The translations under genes were made by a program, and so were the position numbers. From Lysinibacillus sp. FSL W8-0992 (GTDB lineage Bacteria > Bacillota > Bacilli > Bacillales_A > Planococcaceae), in NCBI RefSeq assembly GCF_038008685.1, contig NZ_JBBOZQ010000001.1, positions 248,001 through 312,000 on the forward strand: a stretch of 64,000 nt of DNA, in the 5' to 3' direction. Position 1 is the stretch's first letter. The number at the start of each line of letters is the position of its first letter. Under the pieces are notes generated by a model. It was given only the letters and a program-made list of their open reading frames with translations. It did no database searches and was not told the origin of the DNA. Of this stretch, positions 24,909-32,759 are shown piece by piece.

Positions 24909-25720
24909 AGCAACAATTCCCTTTCTTGTTCTAAATGGTCTTCTGGCTGTGCGGCTTTCACAGTAAGTCCTCCATCTACCATTAGTAAATGTCCGTTTAT
25001 TTGCATCGCTTCCTCAGAAGCTAAAAATACGACAGCATCAGCAATTTGCTTTTCAGTCCCTAGTCTTTTCATTGGGTTGGCTTGTATTTCTTTTTCTAAA
25101 ATACTTGGATCTTCGAGATATTCCTGACACATATCTGTAGCTACTGTACTTGGACCGACGGCATTGATATTAATATTATATTTACCTAATTCAATCGCTA
25201 AAGCTTTAGTTAAATGACTAGCCGCCGCTTTGGAGGAAATATAATGTGGAATAACAGGACTTGTCACAAGCAGGCTTGCTGTAGATGTAATATTAATGAT
25301 TTTGCCGTACCGTTTTTCAATCATTTTTTTAGCTACCCGTTGTGAAGTTAAGAAAATTGATTTTACATTTGTTTGATACGTCGTATCCCAAGTTTCTTCT
25401 GTTAACTTCATAAATGACTCGAATGGCGCTATACCAGCGTTATTCACTAATATATCTACATTGCCAAGCGTTTTCTCCACTTCATCTATCATGTGATCGA
25501 CTTCTTGTTTAATACCTACATTCGCTTTTACAACCATCGCTCTGACATTAAAACGATTCTCTATTTGTTCCTTTAACATTTCGGCTTTTTCTAATGAACT
25601 TTGAGATGTATAGTTAATGGCAACATGGGCTCCTTCTTCTGCTAATCTTTCTGCGATAGCAGCCCCTATCCCCCTACTTGCTCCTGTTACTAGAGCAACA
25701 CGGTTTTCAAGTTTTTTCAT
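24905..25720 (-). CDS. SDR oxidoreductase, probable L-fucose 1-dehydrogenase
   Basis: A 271-residue classical SDR. TGASRGIGAA (~14-23) binds the cofactor, NNAGIAPF (~93-100) follows, the catalytic Ser is in NITSTASLL and the Tyr-Lys in YISSKAA (~162-168). INYTSQSS after beta-2 lacks the acidic NAD-selecting residue, so NADP use is possible. GHLLMVDGGLTVKAA resembles sugar 1-dehydrogenases acting on L-fucose or L-rhamnose. It would make L-fuconolactone, the substrate of the lactonase encoded upstream. A 15-residue acidic tail follows the usual end. AGGAGAA precedes the ATG. Confidence 0.82.
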   Translation of the reverse strand: MKKLENRVALVTGASRGIGAAIAERLAEEGAHVAINYTSQSSLEKAEMLKEQIENRFNVRAMVVKANVGIKQEVDHMIDEVEKTLGNVDILVNNAGIAPFESFMKLTEETWDTTYQTNVKSIFLTSQRVAKKMIEKRYGKIINITSTASLLVTSPVIPHYISSKAAASHLTKALAIELGKYNININAVGPSTVATDMCQEYLEDPSILEKEIQANPMKRLGTEKQIADAVVFLASEEAMQINGHLLMVDGGLTVKAAQPEDHLEQERELLL

Positions 25721-25743
25721 ATTTATTCTCCTAACTTTACTTG

Positions 25744-26907
25744 TTATAGACTAATACCAATTCTGCTAATACTAAATTCTTGATGGCCTAAAATCTCGGC
25801 TTTTGTTTCCTGACCTTTTGCTACATTTACAATCGATTCAAAAATGCGTTTACCTGATTCGTCCAACGTTTCTTTCCCTTGTAAAACAGGGCTGACATCT
25901 ACATCGATATTGTCTGCCATTCGTCTTCCAGTAATTTCGTTACCTGTTATTTTAATGACAGGAATAATTGGATTTCCTGTCGGTGTCCCTCTTCCTGTTG
26001 TAAAGCAAACAACATGAACACCCGCTGCTGCCATGCCTGTTACACATTCAATATCATTCCCTGGTGAATCCATGAAATAATAACCTGTGCCTGGAATTTC
26101 TTCAGCGAAGTCTACAACCCCTTGAAGCATTGCTGTTCCAGCTTTACTGATACAACCTAAAGATTTTTCCTCAATCGTCGATAAGCCCCCAGCAATATTG
26201 CCTGGGCTTGGATTTCCTCCACGCATATCGACACCCATACGTTCTACTTCAAGTTCAAATTGTTCAACACATTTATATAATTTTTGTTGTACATCTTGAT
26301 TGATTGCCTTTGCAGCAACAAGATGCTCAGCACCAATGATTTCTGTAGTCTCGCCCATGACAATTGTGCCACCTGCATTCAAAATAGTATCAGCTGCTCT
26401 ACCAAGTGCAGGGTTACTACATAATCCTGACGTAGCGTCAGAGCCGCCACATTTCACACCAACAATTAGCTCTGAAAGTGGAATATCTATTAACGGAATA
26501 TCTTCTATTTTTTTCAGAAGATCCTGTGCTACTTCCACACCTTTTTGGATCGTTTTAACAGAGCCACCTTCATTTTGAATGTCAATCCAAACAACTGGCT
26601 TACCAGTCTCTTCAATTTCTTGCTTTATGTCTTGTGCATTGATTACTTCACAGCCAAGGCTAACAATTAATACAGCACCGACATTCGGGTTTTTCCCCAT
26701 TCCAACTAATACTTTATGTGTTCTCTCTTTGTCAGCACCTACTTGGCTACATCCATGTTGATGAGGTATAGCTACTGACCCCGGAACTTGTTGTTGAATT
26801 CTTGAAGTAACCTGATTTGCACATACAACTGTTGGTAAAATTAAAAGATGATTTCGAATACCAAATTTTCCATTGTCTCTTCGATAGCCCTTAATAACTG
26901 TCATCAT
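25744..26907 (-). CDS. UxaA-family dehydratase, large (C-terminal type) subunit; probable L-fuconate dehydratase
   Basis: A 387-residue homologue of the C-terminal domain of altronate dehydratase UxaA. GYRRDNGKFGIRNHLLILP (~6-24), HQHGCSQVGAD (~48-58), GVKCGGSDATSGL (~149-161) and CFTTGRGTPTGNP (~300-312) are the conserved blocks around the metal site. The SAF-type N-terminal domain is encoded by the separate upstream gene, as in the split pair Cj0482/Cj0483 of the Campylobacter jejuni fucose locus. The expected reaction is dehydration of L-fuconate to 2-keto-3-deoxy-L-fuconate. It overlaps the small-subunit gene by four bases (AGGAGG just upstream). Confidence 0.85.
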   Translation of the reverse strand: MMTVIKGYRRDNGKFGIRNHLLILPTVVCANQVTSRIQQQVPGSVAIPHQHGCSQVGADKERTHKVLVGMGKNPNVGAVLIVSLGCEVINAQDIKQEIEETGKPVVWIDIQNEGGSVKTIQKGVEVAQDLLKKIEDIPLIDIPLSELIVGVKCGGSDATSGLCSNPALGRAADTILNAGGTIVMGETTEIIGAEHLVAAKAINQDVQQKLYKCVEQFELEVERMGVDMRGGNPSPGNIAGGLSTIEEKSLGCISKAGTAMLQGVVDFAEEIPGTGYYFMDSPGNDIECVTGMAAAGVHVVCFTTGRGTPTGNPIIPVIKITGNEITGRRMADNIDVDVSPVLQGKETLDESGKRIFESIVNVAKGQETKAEILGHQEFSISRIGISL

Positions 26908-27230
26908 TTCACACCTCCTGCACTTTTATCTCCGCGTCCGCGTATGCCCTCGATATTGTGAACATGTACATGCTCCCCTATCTGAATAGCAGTAGTTGCT
27001 GCTCCGATTACTTCACCGTACTTCACAATTTCCTCAGCCTTATTGATAGGAGCAATCGCAACTTTATGTCCAAAGCTAACATCTTGTTGCAAAGTTAATT
27101 CATATGTTTGATTACCTTTTGTGTAAATCACACTTTCACCTTTTTTTACATCCGTTAAAAGGGTTGTTACATTATCCTTTTCATCCATTACAATGCAAGC
27201 TATCCCTTGTTGATACACCATTTCTGCCAT
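26904..27230 (-). CDS. UxaA-family dehydratase, small SAF-domain subunit
   Basis: A 108-residue SAF-domain protein matching the N-terminal part of altronate dehydratase: VKKGESVIYTKGNQTYELTL, FGHKVAIAPI (~55-64), IVKYGEVIGAATTAI (~68-82) and GEHVHVHNIEG (~85-95). The conserved histidines of FGHK and HVHN help form the active site with the large subunit. The ATG at 27230 has GGGAGGG upstream; a longer frame from 27281 would overlap the lactonase gene and lacks support. Its stop overlaps the large-subunit start, so equal synthesis is likely. Confidence 0.85.
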   Translation of the reverse strand: MAEMVYQQGIACIVMDEKDNVTTLLTDVKKGESVIYTKGNQTYELTLQQDVSFGHKVAIAPINKAEEIVKYGEVIGAATTAIQIGEHVHVHNIEGIRGRGDKSAGGVK

Positions 27231-27246
27231 TCCTTCGCCCTCCCTC

Positions 27247-28077
27247 TTATAATTTATAAAAACGCTTGGCATTTTCTCCAAATATCATTTCTAAATCTTT
27301 TCCAAGTAAGTTTGTAGGTAAGTTTTCCATAAGTATCGCCAGCACATCGTTGTATGTACCTGATAAATTACATACAGGCCAATCACTTCCAAACATTACT
27401 CGATTCGTTCCAAAGACGTTTACCACATGGTTGATAAAGGGCTGAAATTCTTCAATCGCCCAGTTTTTATGAGTTGCTTCTGTCACTAATCCTGAAAGTT
27501 TACACATCACATTCGGGTACATCGCAATTTCACCCATAGCTTCTTTCCAGCCATCTATTTGTTGCTTTGCAATATTTGGCTTAGCTATGTGGTTTACTAC
27601 TACTCTCAATTGAGGAAATGTTTTTAATAATTCTAGTATGTAAGGAAAATGCCTTGGCTTTATTAAAAGATCTAGCGGAACATCATACTGTACAAGAAGT
27701 TCAATGTTCTTTAATACATCTTTTCTTAAAATCCAATCATCCTCATCTAAATCTTGTAACATAGGTCGCACACCTACAAAACCAGGATGTTGTAGCAACT
27801 CCTCTAAATGTTGCTTAAAGTTTAATTCTGTAAAATCTAACCAGCCGACCACACCTGCAATCCATTCATGCTCTTCAAATAAATCTAATAAAAATAAAGT
27901 TTCATTGATTGTAGGGGCCGCTTGGACTACTATTGTTTTTTCAATTTGATGTTCATTTAAAATTGGATATAAATCGTTAGGCATATAATCACGATAAAGC
28001 TCTAGTAAATCTTCGGTTAACCATTTATAATCATTCCTTGATAACTTCCAAAAATGTTGATGTGAATCGATTATCAT
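27247..28077 (-). CDS. Amidohydrolase-family lactonase, probable L-fuconolactonase
   Basis: A 276-residue COG3618 metal-dependent hydrolase. MIIDSHQHFWKL supplies the N-terminal HxH metal motif, VVQAAPTINETLFLLDL (~50-66) and FVGVRPMLQD (~100-109) follow, VVNHIAKP (~177-184) carries the next histidine and MFGSDWPVCNLSG (~230-242) the final metal-site aspartate. The family includes L-fuconolactonase and L-rhamnono-lactonase; fucU and the neighbours favour fucono. It is the first gene of the operon. AAAGGTGG lies 8 bases before the ATG at 28077, preferred over a GTG at 28089. A consensus-like promoter and a palindromic operator lie directly upstream. Confidence 0.87.
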   Translation of the reverse strand: MIIDSHQHFWKLSRNDYKWLTEDLLELYRDYMPNDLYPILNEHQIEKTIVVQAAPTINETLFLLDLFEEHEWIAGVVGWLDFTELNFKQHLEELLQHPGFVGVRPMLQDLDEDDWILRKDVLKNIELLVQYDVPLDLLIKPRHFPYILELLKTFPQLRVVVNHIAKPNIAKQQIDGWKEAMGEIAMYPNVMCKLSGLVTEATHKNWAIEEFQPFINHVVNVFGTNRVMFGSDWPVCNLSGTYNDVLAILMENLPTNLLGKDLEMIFGENAKRFYKL

Positions 28078-28105
28078 ATTCAACACCACCTTTGTTAACT
28101 TTTAT

Positions 28106-28117
28106 GTTACCGGTAAC
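28106..28117. promoter_or_regulatory. LacI-type operator at the fucose operon promoter
   Basis: GTTACCGGTAAC is a perfect 12-bp palindrome with a central CG, extended imperfectly to TATGTTACCGGTAACGTA. It lies just downstream of the -10 box listed next, about at the transcription start, where a repressor would block initiation. The divergent LacI-family gene at 28678 is the obvious candidate. Confidence 0.75.
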
Positions 28118-28120
28118 GTA

Positions 28121-28149
28121 AAAATAACAAACAAAAAATTACATGTCAA
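28121..28149 (-). promoter_or_regulatory. Sigma-A promoter of the fucose operon
   Basis: Read on the minus strand: TTGACA (28149-28144), a 17-base spacer, then TATTTT (28126-28121). The -35 is perfect and the -10 matches four of six. Transcription would start near 28114, inside the operator. Confidence 0.7.
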
Positions 28150-28367
28150 TACTAATTTCTGAAAATAATCAAAATTCAAAACCAAGGTAAATAGATGGTA
28201 TTTATAAGAATATTTCATACTTAGTGAAGTAGAATAGCGATAATGAACGCTATTCATTAGATGCATTGACGTATTTGAATGTTACATTTACCAAGCTCAA
28301 ATGTTAAAAAACTTATAATTTTGAGTAGGTTAGAAAATGGGATGGTGATGTAGATTTTTAAACCACA
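28150..28367. other. Intergenic region between the fucose operon promoter and lacI leader
   Basis: AT-rich divergent control region. The one clear structure is the hairpin GAATAGCG / CGCTATTC at 28232-28255 with an 8-base loop and no T-run, possibly another protein-binding site. No reading frame is convincing here. Confidence 0.4.
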
Positions 28368-28376
28368 TGCTATAAT
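28368..28376 (+). promoter_or_regulatory. Extended -10 promoter candidate for the lacI transcript
   Basis: TGCTATAAT is a perfect extended -10 box (TGn-TATAAT). No good -35 is present at 16-18 bases upstream, as is common for extended -10 promoters. It would give lacI a leader of about 300 bases. Confidence 0.45.
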
Positions 28377-28388
28377 GACTTGAGAAAA

Positions 28389-28582
28389 ATGGTGGATGAA
28401 CATCGGGGAGCTTTAAACGGAAAACTAATTGTATTATTTTATTTTTGGCTCACTTAAAGCGCTTTCCCTATTGGATTCAACAATTGGAAAGTGTAGAGTT
28501 AGAAGAAGTACAATTATATTTGAATTATTTATGTAAAAATAAACCACAACATGGTAATCACGATGACTTTATTTTGAAATAA
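28389..28582 (+). pseudogene. Possible frameshifted small ORF (about 64 residues if repaired)
   Basis: An ATG at 28389 opens a frame reading MVDEHRGALNGKLIVLFYF and stopping at 28457. In another frame the same stretch continues smoothly as HLKRFPYWIQQLE ... LNYLCKNK ... DDFILK to a TAA at 28580-28582. The join falls in the homopolymer region TTTTATTTTT near 28436-28446, so one indel would restore a single charged/hydrophobic reading frame. I do not recognise the protein. There is no strong ribosome site and the codon content is ordinary, so this may be chance. It lies in the lacI leader. Confidence 0.3.
28454..28467. promoter_or_regulatory. cre-like site (CcpA) in the lacI leader
   Basis: TTAAAGCGCTTTCC matches 12 of 14 positions of the strong cre form TGAAAGCGCTTTCA, around the palindromic core AAAGCGCTTT. 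It lies 224 bases before lacI and about 300 bases from the divergent operon promoter, so any catabolite effect would act mainly on lacI. It also overlaps the possible small ORF. Confidence 0.35.
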
Positions 28583-28677
28583 AATGTATCTTCATTCGAG
28601 ATGTTTTTTGCGTAGAATCGTTGCGCCAGCAGTAGGAATAATACAAAAAAATTAACAATGTAAGGTAGGTACGATAG

Positions 28678-29697
28678 GTGACAACAATATATGATATTGC
28701 AAAAAAAGCTAATGTTTCTCCTATGACTGTTTCAAGAGTTATTAACAATAAAGGCAATATTAGCGAGAAAACAAGAAAAAAAGTAGAAGCTGTTATTCAA
28801 GAATTAAACTATATCCCCAACTCCGCTGCCAGAAGTTTAAATATTAAAAAAACGAAGCTCCTTTCATTAGTTATTCCTGATATTACAAACCCTTTCTTTA
28901 CAAAGGTTGCTAGAGGTGCAGCAGATAAGGCTAATCAACTAGGCTACCAGCTTATGTTGTGCAATACTGACGAAGATCCAGAAAAAGAAAGTGGCTATAT
29001 AGATGCTCTTATTTCGAAAATGGTAGACGGCGTCATTATTGCGCCTACTGGAAATCAGTCTAAAAAAAACTTAAAAAAGCTTGTGAAAAACAAAGTTCCC
29101 TTTACGTTAATTGATAGGATGATAGATGATCTTCCATGCGATATGGTATTGGGCAATAATCATGAGGGAACAAGAGCGTTAGTTCAGCATTTAATTGATC
29201 GAGGACATAAGAAGATTGCGCTTATTCATGCACCGTTAGATATTTCCACATCCAAAGAGCGTTATCAAACGTATGTAGACACATTGAAAGTAAATGATCT
29301 GTCTTTTAATAAAAATTTGGTTATCCAAACACATTATAAACAAGAAGAAGAAGAATGGGACACTATCAATGGTTTACTGCTATTACCTGAGGAAGAACGA
29401 CCTACTGCCATCTTCGCAGCTAATAACTTTATAGCGATTAACGCAATTACAACACTGCGCAACAAAAATATCCGAGTGCCAGAAGATATTGCCGTTGTGT
29501 GCTTCGACGACTTAGAGCCTTATTCAAATTTGGACCCTTTCTTCACAGTAGCTTCACAGCCCGCATATGACTTTGGTTATATGGGGACACAATTAGTTAT
29601 TGAACGAGTTGAAGGAAACGGACCAAGCGAATATCGCAAAATTAATCTTCAACCAAAACTTATCGTGAGAAAATCTTCAAGTACTTCTATTGTTTAA
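28678..29697 (+). CDS. LacI/GalR-family transcriptional regulator of the fucose operon
   Basis: A 339-residue repressor. TTIYDIAKKANVSPMTVSRV (residues 2-21) is a canonical LacI helix-turn-helix, followed by the hinge helix NYIPNSAARSL that bends the operator at its central CG, then a periplasmic-binding-protein-like sugar domain (LVIPDITNPFF, GVIIAPTGN, VVCFDDLEPYSNLDPFFT). The GTG start is preceded by AAGGTAGG. It is divergent from the fucose operon with a palindromic operator and promoter between them, so it most likely represses that operon until L-fucose or an intermediate binds (inference). A strong terminator follows. Confidence 0.9.
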   Translation: MTTIYDIAKKANVSPMTVSRVINNKGNISEKTRKKVEAVIQELNYIPNSAARSLNIKKTKLLSLVIPDITNPFFTKVARGAADKANQLGYQLMLCNTDEDPEKESGYIDALISKMVDGVIIAPTGNQSKKNLKKLVKNKVPFTLIDRMIDDLPCDMVLGNNHEGTRALVQHLIDRGHKKIALIHAPLDISTSKERYQTYVDTLKVNDLSFNKNLVIQTHYKQEEEEWDTINGLLLLPEEERPTAIFAANNFIAINAITTLRNKNIRVPEDIAVVCFDDLEPYSNLDPFFTVASQPAYDFGYMGTQLVIERVEGNGPSEYRKINLQPKLIVRKSSSTSIV

Positions 29698-29729
29698 GAT
29701 CATTAATAAAGTCGATTTTTAAAAAAATC

Positions 29730-29775
29730 AGACAGAAGTAAACTCAAAAAATCCGAGTTTATTTCTGTCTTTTTC
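29730..29775 (+). terminator. lacI terminator
   Basis: Stem AGACAGAA-GT-AAACTC / GAGTTT-AT-TTCTGTCT with a 9-base loop and a TTTTT tail, 33 bases past the lacI stop. Confidence 0.9.
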
Positions 29776-29779
29776 ATAA

Positions 29780-29807
29780 AATTCAGAATATTTTTAGTGC
29801 CTGACAC
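29780..29807 (+). repeat. Dispersed ~28-bp repeat, copy 5 (forward)
   Basis: AATTCAGAATATTTTTAGTG followed by CCTGACAC; diverged in the middle. With copy 6 it forms an inverted pair about 147 bases across. Confidence 0.6.
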
Positions 29808-29905
29808 TTAATCATTTTGTATATTCCCCTACTTTTTCTTTCGAATTAGATGCACCTGTAAGGAATATCTTCTTTTGTTGAAAATCCTCATGTTTCCAGT
29901 AACAA

Positions 29906-29926
29906 GTGCCAGGCACTCAAACAATT
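29906..29926 (-). repeat. Dispersed ~28-bp repeat, copy 6 (reverse)
   Basis: GTGCCAGGCACTCAAACAAT, reverse orientation, ending the inverted pair that begins at 29780. The roughly 340-base gap from lacI to topB contains only the terminator, this pair and the topB promoter region. Confidence 0.65.
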
Positions 29927-30040
29927 TAAATTAAGTTAATGTCCAATTCCCCCTTCGTATACACCGCTGATTTCTTCTTTAGCATAATAATAATGCTCTA
30001 TGATATAGTAAAAACAAGGATTTACGAAAGGATGTTATTT

Positions 30041-32230
30041 ATGGCTAAAAGTGTAGTAATAGCTGAAAAACCATCAGTAGCTCGCGATATTGCGCGTGTA
30101 TTGAACTGCAATAAAAAAGGAAACGGTTATCTTGAAGGGGATAAATACATCGTTACATGGGCACTAGGTCATCTTGTAACATTAGCAGACCCTGAAAGCT
30201 ATGACGTGAAATACAAAACGTGGAATTTAGAAGATTTACCAATGTTACCTGAACGCTTAAAACTGACAGTTATTAAACAAACAGGTAAACAATTTAATGC
30301 GGTAAAAAGCCAACTGACGCGCGGTGATGTAGGAGAAATCATTGTGGCAACTGATGCTGGCCGCGAAGGTGAACTCGTAGCACGTTGGATTATTGATAAA
30401 GTAAAGATAAATAAGCCGATTAAACGTTTATGGATTTCTTCTGTAACTGATAAAGCCATTAAAGACGGGTTTGCTAACTTAAAACCAGGCAAGGCCTACG
30501 ATAATTTATATGCTTCCGCTGTTGCCCGTTCAGAAGCAGACTGGTATATCGGACTAAATGCTACTCGTGCTTTAACAACGCGTTTTAATGCACAGCTAAA
30601 CTGCGGTCGTGTACAAACACCAACAGTGGCAATTATTGCGGCGCGCGAAGATGAAATCAAGCATTTTAAAGCACAAACTTATTACGGTATTGAAGCTCAG
30701 ACTAACGATCATTTAAAACTGACATGGCAAGATACAAAGGGTAATAGTCGTAGCTTTGATAAAGATAAAATTGACGCTATCGTTAAAAAGCTTGGTAGAA
30801 ACAATGCAACTGTTACTGACATTGAAAAGAAACCGAAGAAAACTTTTGCTCCAGGTTTATATGATTTAACAGAGTTGCAACGTGATGCGAATAAAATTTT
30901 TGGCTATTCTGCAAAAGAAACGCTGAATATTATGCAAAAATTATATGAGCAGCACAAAGTATTAACGTATCCACGTACAGACTCTCGCTATATTTCACAA
31001 GACATTGTTGCAACTCTACCAGAACGTTTAAAAGCTTGTGGTATTGGTGAATACCGTCCACTTGCAAATAAGCTTTTAAATAAACCAATTAAAACGTCGA
31101 AGGCATTTGTTGATGATAGTAAAGTTTCTGATCACCATGCGATTATTCCGACAGAAGGCTATGTCAATTCTTCTGCATTCTCCGATAAGGAACGTAAAAT
31201 TTACGACCTTGTTGTGAAAAGATTTTTAGCTGTTCTTTTCCCTGCTTTTGAATATGAGCAACTGACATTACGTGCAAAAATCGCTGATGAAAGCTTTGTC
31301 GCGCGCGGGAAAACAATCCTATCAGCTGGCTGGAAGGAAGTATATGAAAATCGTTTTGACGATGAGGATACAACAGATGATTTGCAAGAACAAATCCTTC
31401 CGCGCATAGACAAGGGCGACACACTTCAGATTAAACTGATCGCACAAACATCTGGCCAAACGAAGCCACCAGCCCGCTTTAACGAGGCAACGCTATTATC
31501 GGCGATGGAAAATCCGACGAAATATATGGGGACGAACGATAAAAAATTAGCCGATACTTTAAAATCTACAGGTGGTTTAGGTACAGTAGCAACTCGCGCT
31601 GATATAATCGAAAAGCTCTTTAATTCATTTTTAATTGAAAAACGTGGTGCTAAAGATATTTACATCACTTCAAAAGGCAGACAACTGCTTGATTTAGTTC
31701 CAGAGGAGTTAAAATCCCCTACCCTTACAGCTGAATGGGAGCAAAAGCTCGAAGCGATTGCCAATGGAAAACTGAAAAAAGATGTATTTATTAGCGAAAT
31801 GAAAAATTATACGAAGGAAATTGTTTCTGAAATTAAGGCAAGTGATAAAAAATATAAGCACGATAATATTTCTACTAAATCTTGCCCTGATTGTGGTAAA
31901 CCGATGCTTGAAGTTAACGGCAAAAAAGGCAAAATGCTTGTTTGTCAGGACCGTGAATGTGGTCACCGCAAAAATGTAGCACGTGTGACAAATGCTCGCT
32001 GCCCTCAATGTAAGAAAAAACTCGAGCTTCGTGGTGAAGGCGATGGGCAAATCTTTGTATGTAAATGTGGGCATCGCGAAAAATTATCTGCATTTGAAGC
32101 GCGCCGTAAAAAAGAAGGCGGCGGTAAAGTCGATAAACGCTCAGTTCAAAAATATTTAAAGCAACAAAATAATGATGAACCAGTAAACAACGCAATGGCT
32201 GAAGCCTTAAAAGGACTAAAACTCGATTAA
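30041..32230 (+). CDS. topB: DNA topoisomerase III
   Basis: A 729-residue type IA topoisomerase that relaxes negative supercoils and resolves recombination intermediates. It begins AKSVVIAEKPSVARDIARVL (Toprim), with DAGREGE (~105-111) as the metal-binding acidic motif; the active-site tyrosine is in LTYPRTDSRYIS (~307-318), and SDHHAIIPT follows. The C-terminus has two Cys-rich zinc-ribbon modules (CPDCGKPM ... CQDRECGH and CPQCKKKL ... CKCGH). GAAAGGA is 8 bases before the ATG at 30041; a longer frame from 29939 adds 34 residues with no family match and is rejected. Confidence 0.95.
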   Translation: MAKSVVIAEKPSVARDIARVLNCNKKGNGYLEGDKYIVTWALGHLVTLADPESYDVKYKTWNLEDLPMLPERLKLTVIKQTGKQFNAVKSQLTRGDVGEIIVATDAGREGELVARWIIDKVKINKPIKRLWISSVTDKAIKDGFANLKPGKAYDNLYASAVARSEADWYIGLNATRALTTRFNAQLNCGRVQTPTVAIIAAREDEIKHFKAQTYYGIEAQTNDHLKLTWQDTKGNSRSFDKDKIDAIVKKLGRNNATVTDIEKKPKKTFAPGLYDLTELQRDANKIFGYSAKETLNIMQKLYEQHKVLTYPRTDSRYISQDIVATLPERLKACGIGEYRPLANKLLNKPIKTSKAFVDDSKVSDHHAIIPTEGYVNSSAFSDKERKIYDLVVKRFLAVLFPAFEYEQLTLRAKIADESFVARGKTILSAGWKEVYENRFDDEDTTDDLQEQILPRIDKGDTLQIKLIAQTSGQTKPPARFNEATLLSAMENPTKYMGTNDKKLADTLKSTGGLGTVATRADIIEKLFNSFLIEKRGAKDIYITSKGRQLLDLVPEELKSPTLTAEWEQKLEAIANGKLKKDVFISEMKNYTKEIVSEIKASDKKYKHDNISTKSCPDCGKPMLEVNGKKGKMLVCQDRECGHRKNVARVTNARCPQCKKKLELRGEGDGQIFVCKCGHREKLSAFEARRKKEGGGKVDKRSVQKYLKQQNNDEPVNNAMAEALKGLKLD

Positions 32231-32232
32231 GA

Positions 32233-32260
32233 GTGCCAGTCACTCACACAATTCTGAATT
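32233..32260 (-). repeat. Dispersed ~28-bp repeat, copy 7 (reverse)
   Basis: GTGCCAGTCACTCACACAAT followed by TCTGAATT, starting two bases after the topB stop codon. Confidence 0.65.
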
Positions 32261-32283
32261 CACCCTAGCAAGATATTTTTAAT

Positions 32284-32333
32284 AACTTAAGCCGCACACC
32301 AAGCATAGCGAGGGGTGTAGCTTAAGTTTTTTT
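32284..32333 (+). terminator. topB terminator
   Basis: Stem AACTTAAGC / GCTTAAGTT with an inner ACACC / GGTGT pairing and a TTTTTTT tail, about 50 bases past the topB stop. Confidence 0.88.
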
Positions 32334-32473
32334 CATCTCTAATACAATATAAATTTGCTAGTAAAACTATTGAATATTTACATAAAAAGTACGTTTAAAA
32401 CTGCATACTCTTATTCCCTTAACATATATTGAATTGTCATAATATTCACTAAATTATGAAGGAGGAGTAGAAA

Positions 32474-32584
32474 ATGCAAGCTCAAGACTTTAGACCTCGA
32501 AATGTGATTATTATTACGATTATAGTTGTTTTATCACTAATAATTGGGCATTCGATTTATGTAAATTATATTGAGGTTTTATAA
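32474..32584 (+). CDS. Small single-span membrane protein, 36 residues
   Basis: A 36-residue frame beginning MQAQDFRPRNVI and continuing into a hydrophobic stretch of about 18 residues (ITIIVVLSLIIGHSI), then a short polar tail. A very strong ribosome site, AAGGAGGAG, lies 6 bases before the ATG, which makes translation credible despite the small size. The N-terminal arginines before the span predict the C-terminus outside. It is isolated between two terminators. Homologue and function unknown; it was judged real on the ribosome site and composition. Confidence 0.6.
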   Translation: MQAQDFRPRNVIIITIIVVLSLIIGHSIYVNYIEVL

Positions 32585-32700
32585 TTACACATTCTGAAAT
32601 CATATCTAGTATCTTCGTTGTTGGTGGCAGAGTAAATATGTAAGCGGAATTATTACCATAAAGGCTATCTATATACTATTTAGAGTTAAAGAGTAAAACG

Positions 32701-32756
32701 AAGAATCCTCTCAACGTCCCCTTGTACCATGTGGGCGTAGAGAGGATTCTTTTTTC
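32701..32756 (+). terminator. Long-stem terminator before the tandem array
   Basis: Stem AAGAATCCTCTC / GAGAGGATTCTT with a 27-base inner region and a TTTTTT tail. It would end the transcript of the small membrane protein and shields the tandem array from it. Confidence 0.8.
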
Positions 32757-32759
32757 TAT

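Noticed and set aside
27247..28077. L-rhamnose instead of L-fucose pathway
   Set aside because: Lactonase and SDR families fit both, but the linked FucU mutarotase and the fucosidase-like hydrolase favour L-fucose; kept only as an alternative.
29939..30040. N-terminal extension of TopB from a start at 29939
   Set aside because: The added 34 residues have no topoisomerase character, while GAAAGGA is ideally placed before the ATG at 30041 and the family starts there.
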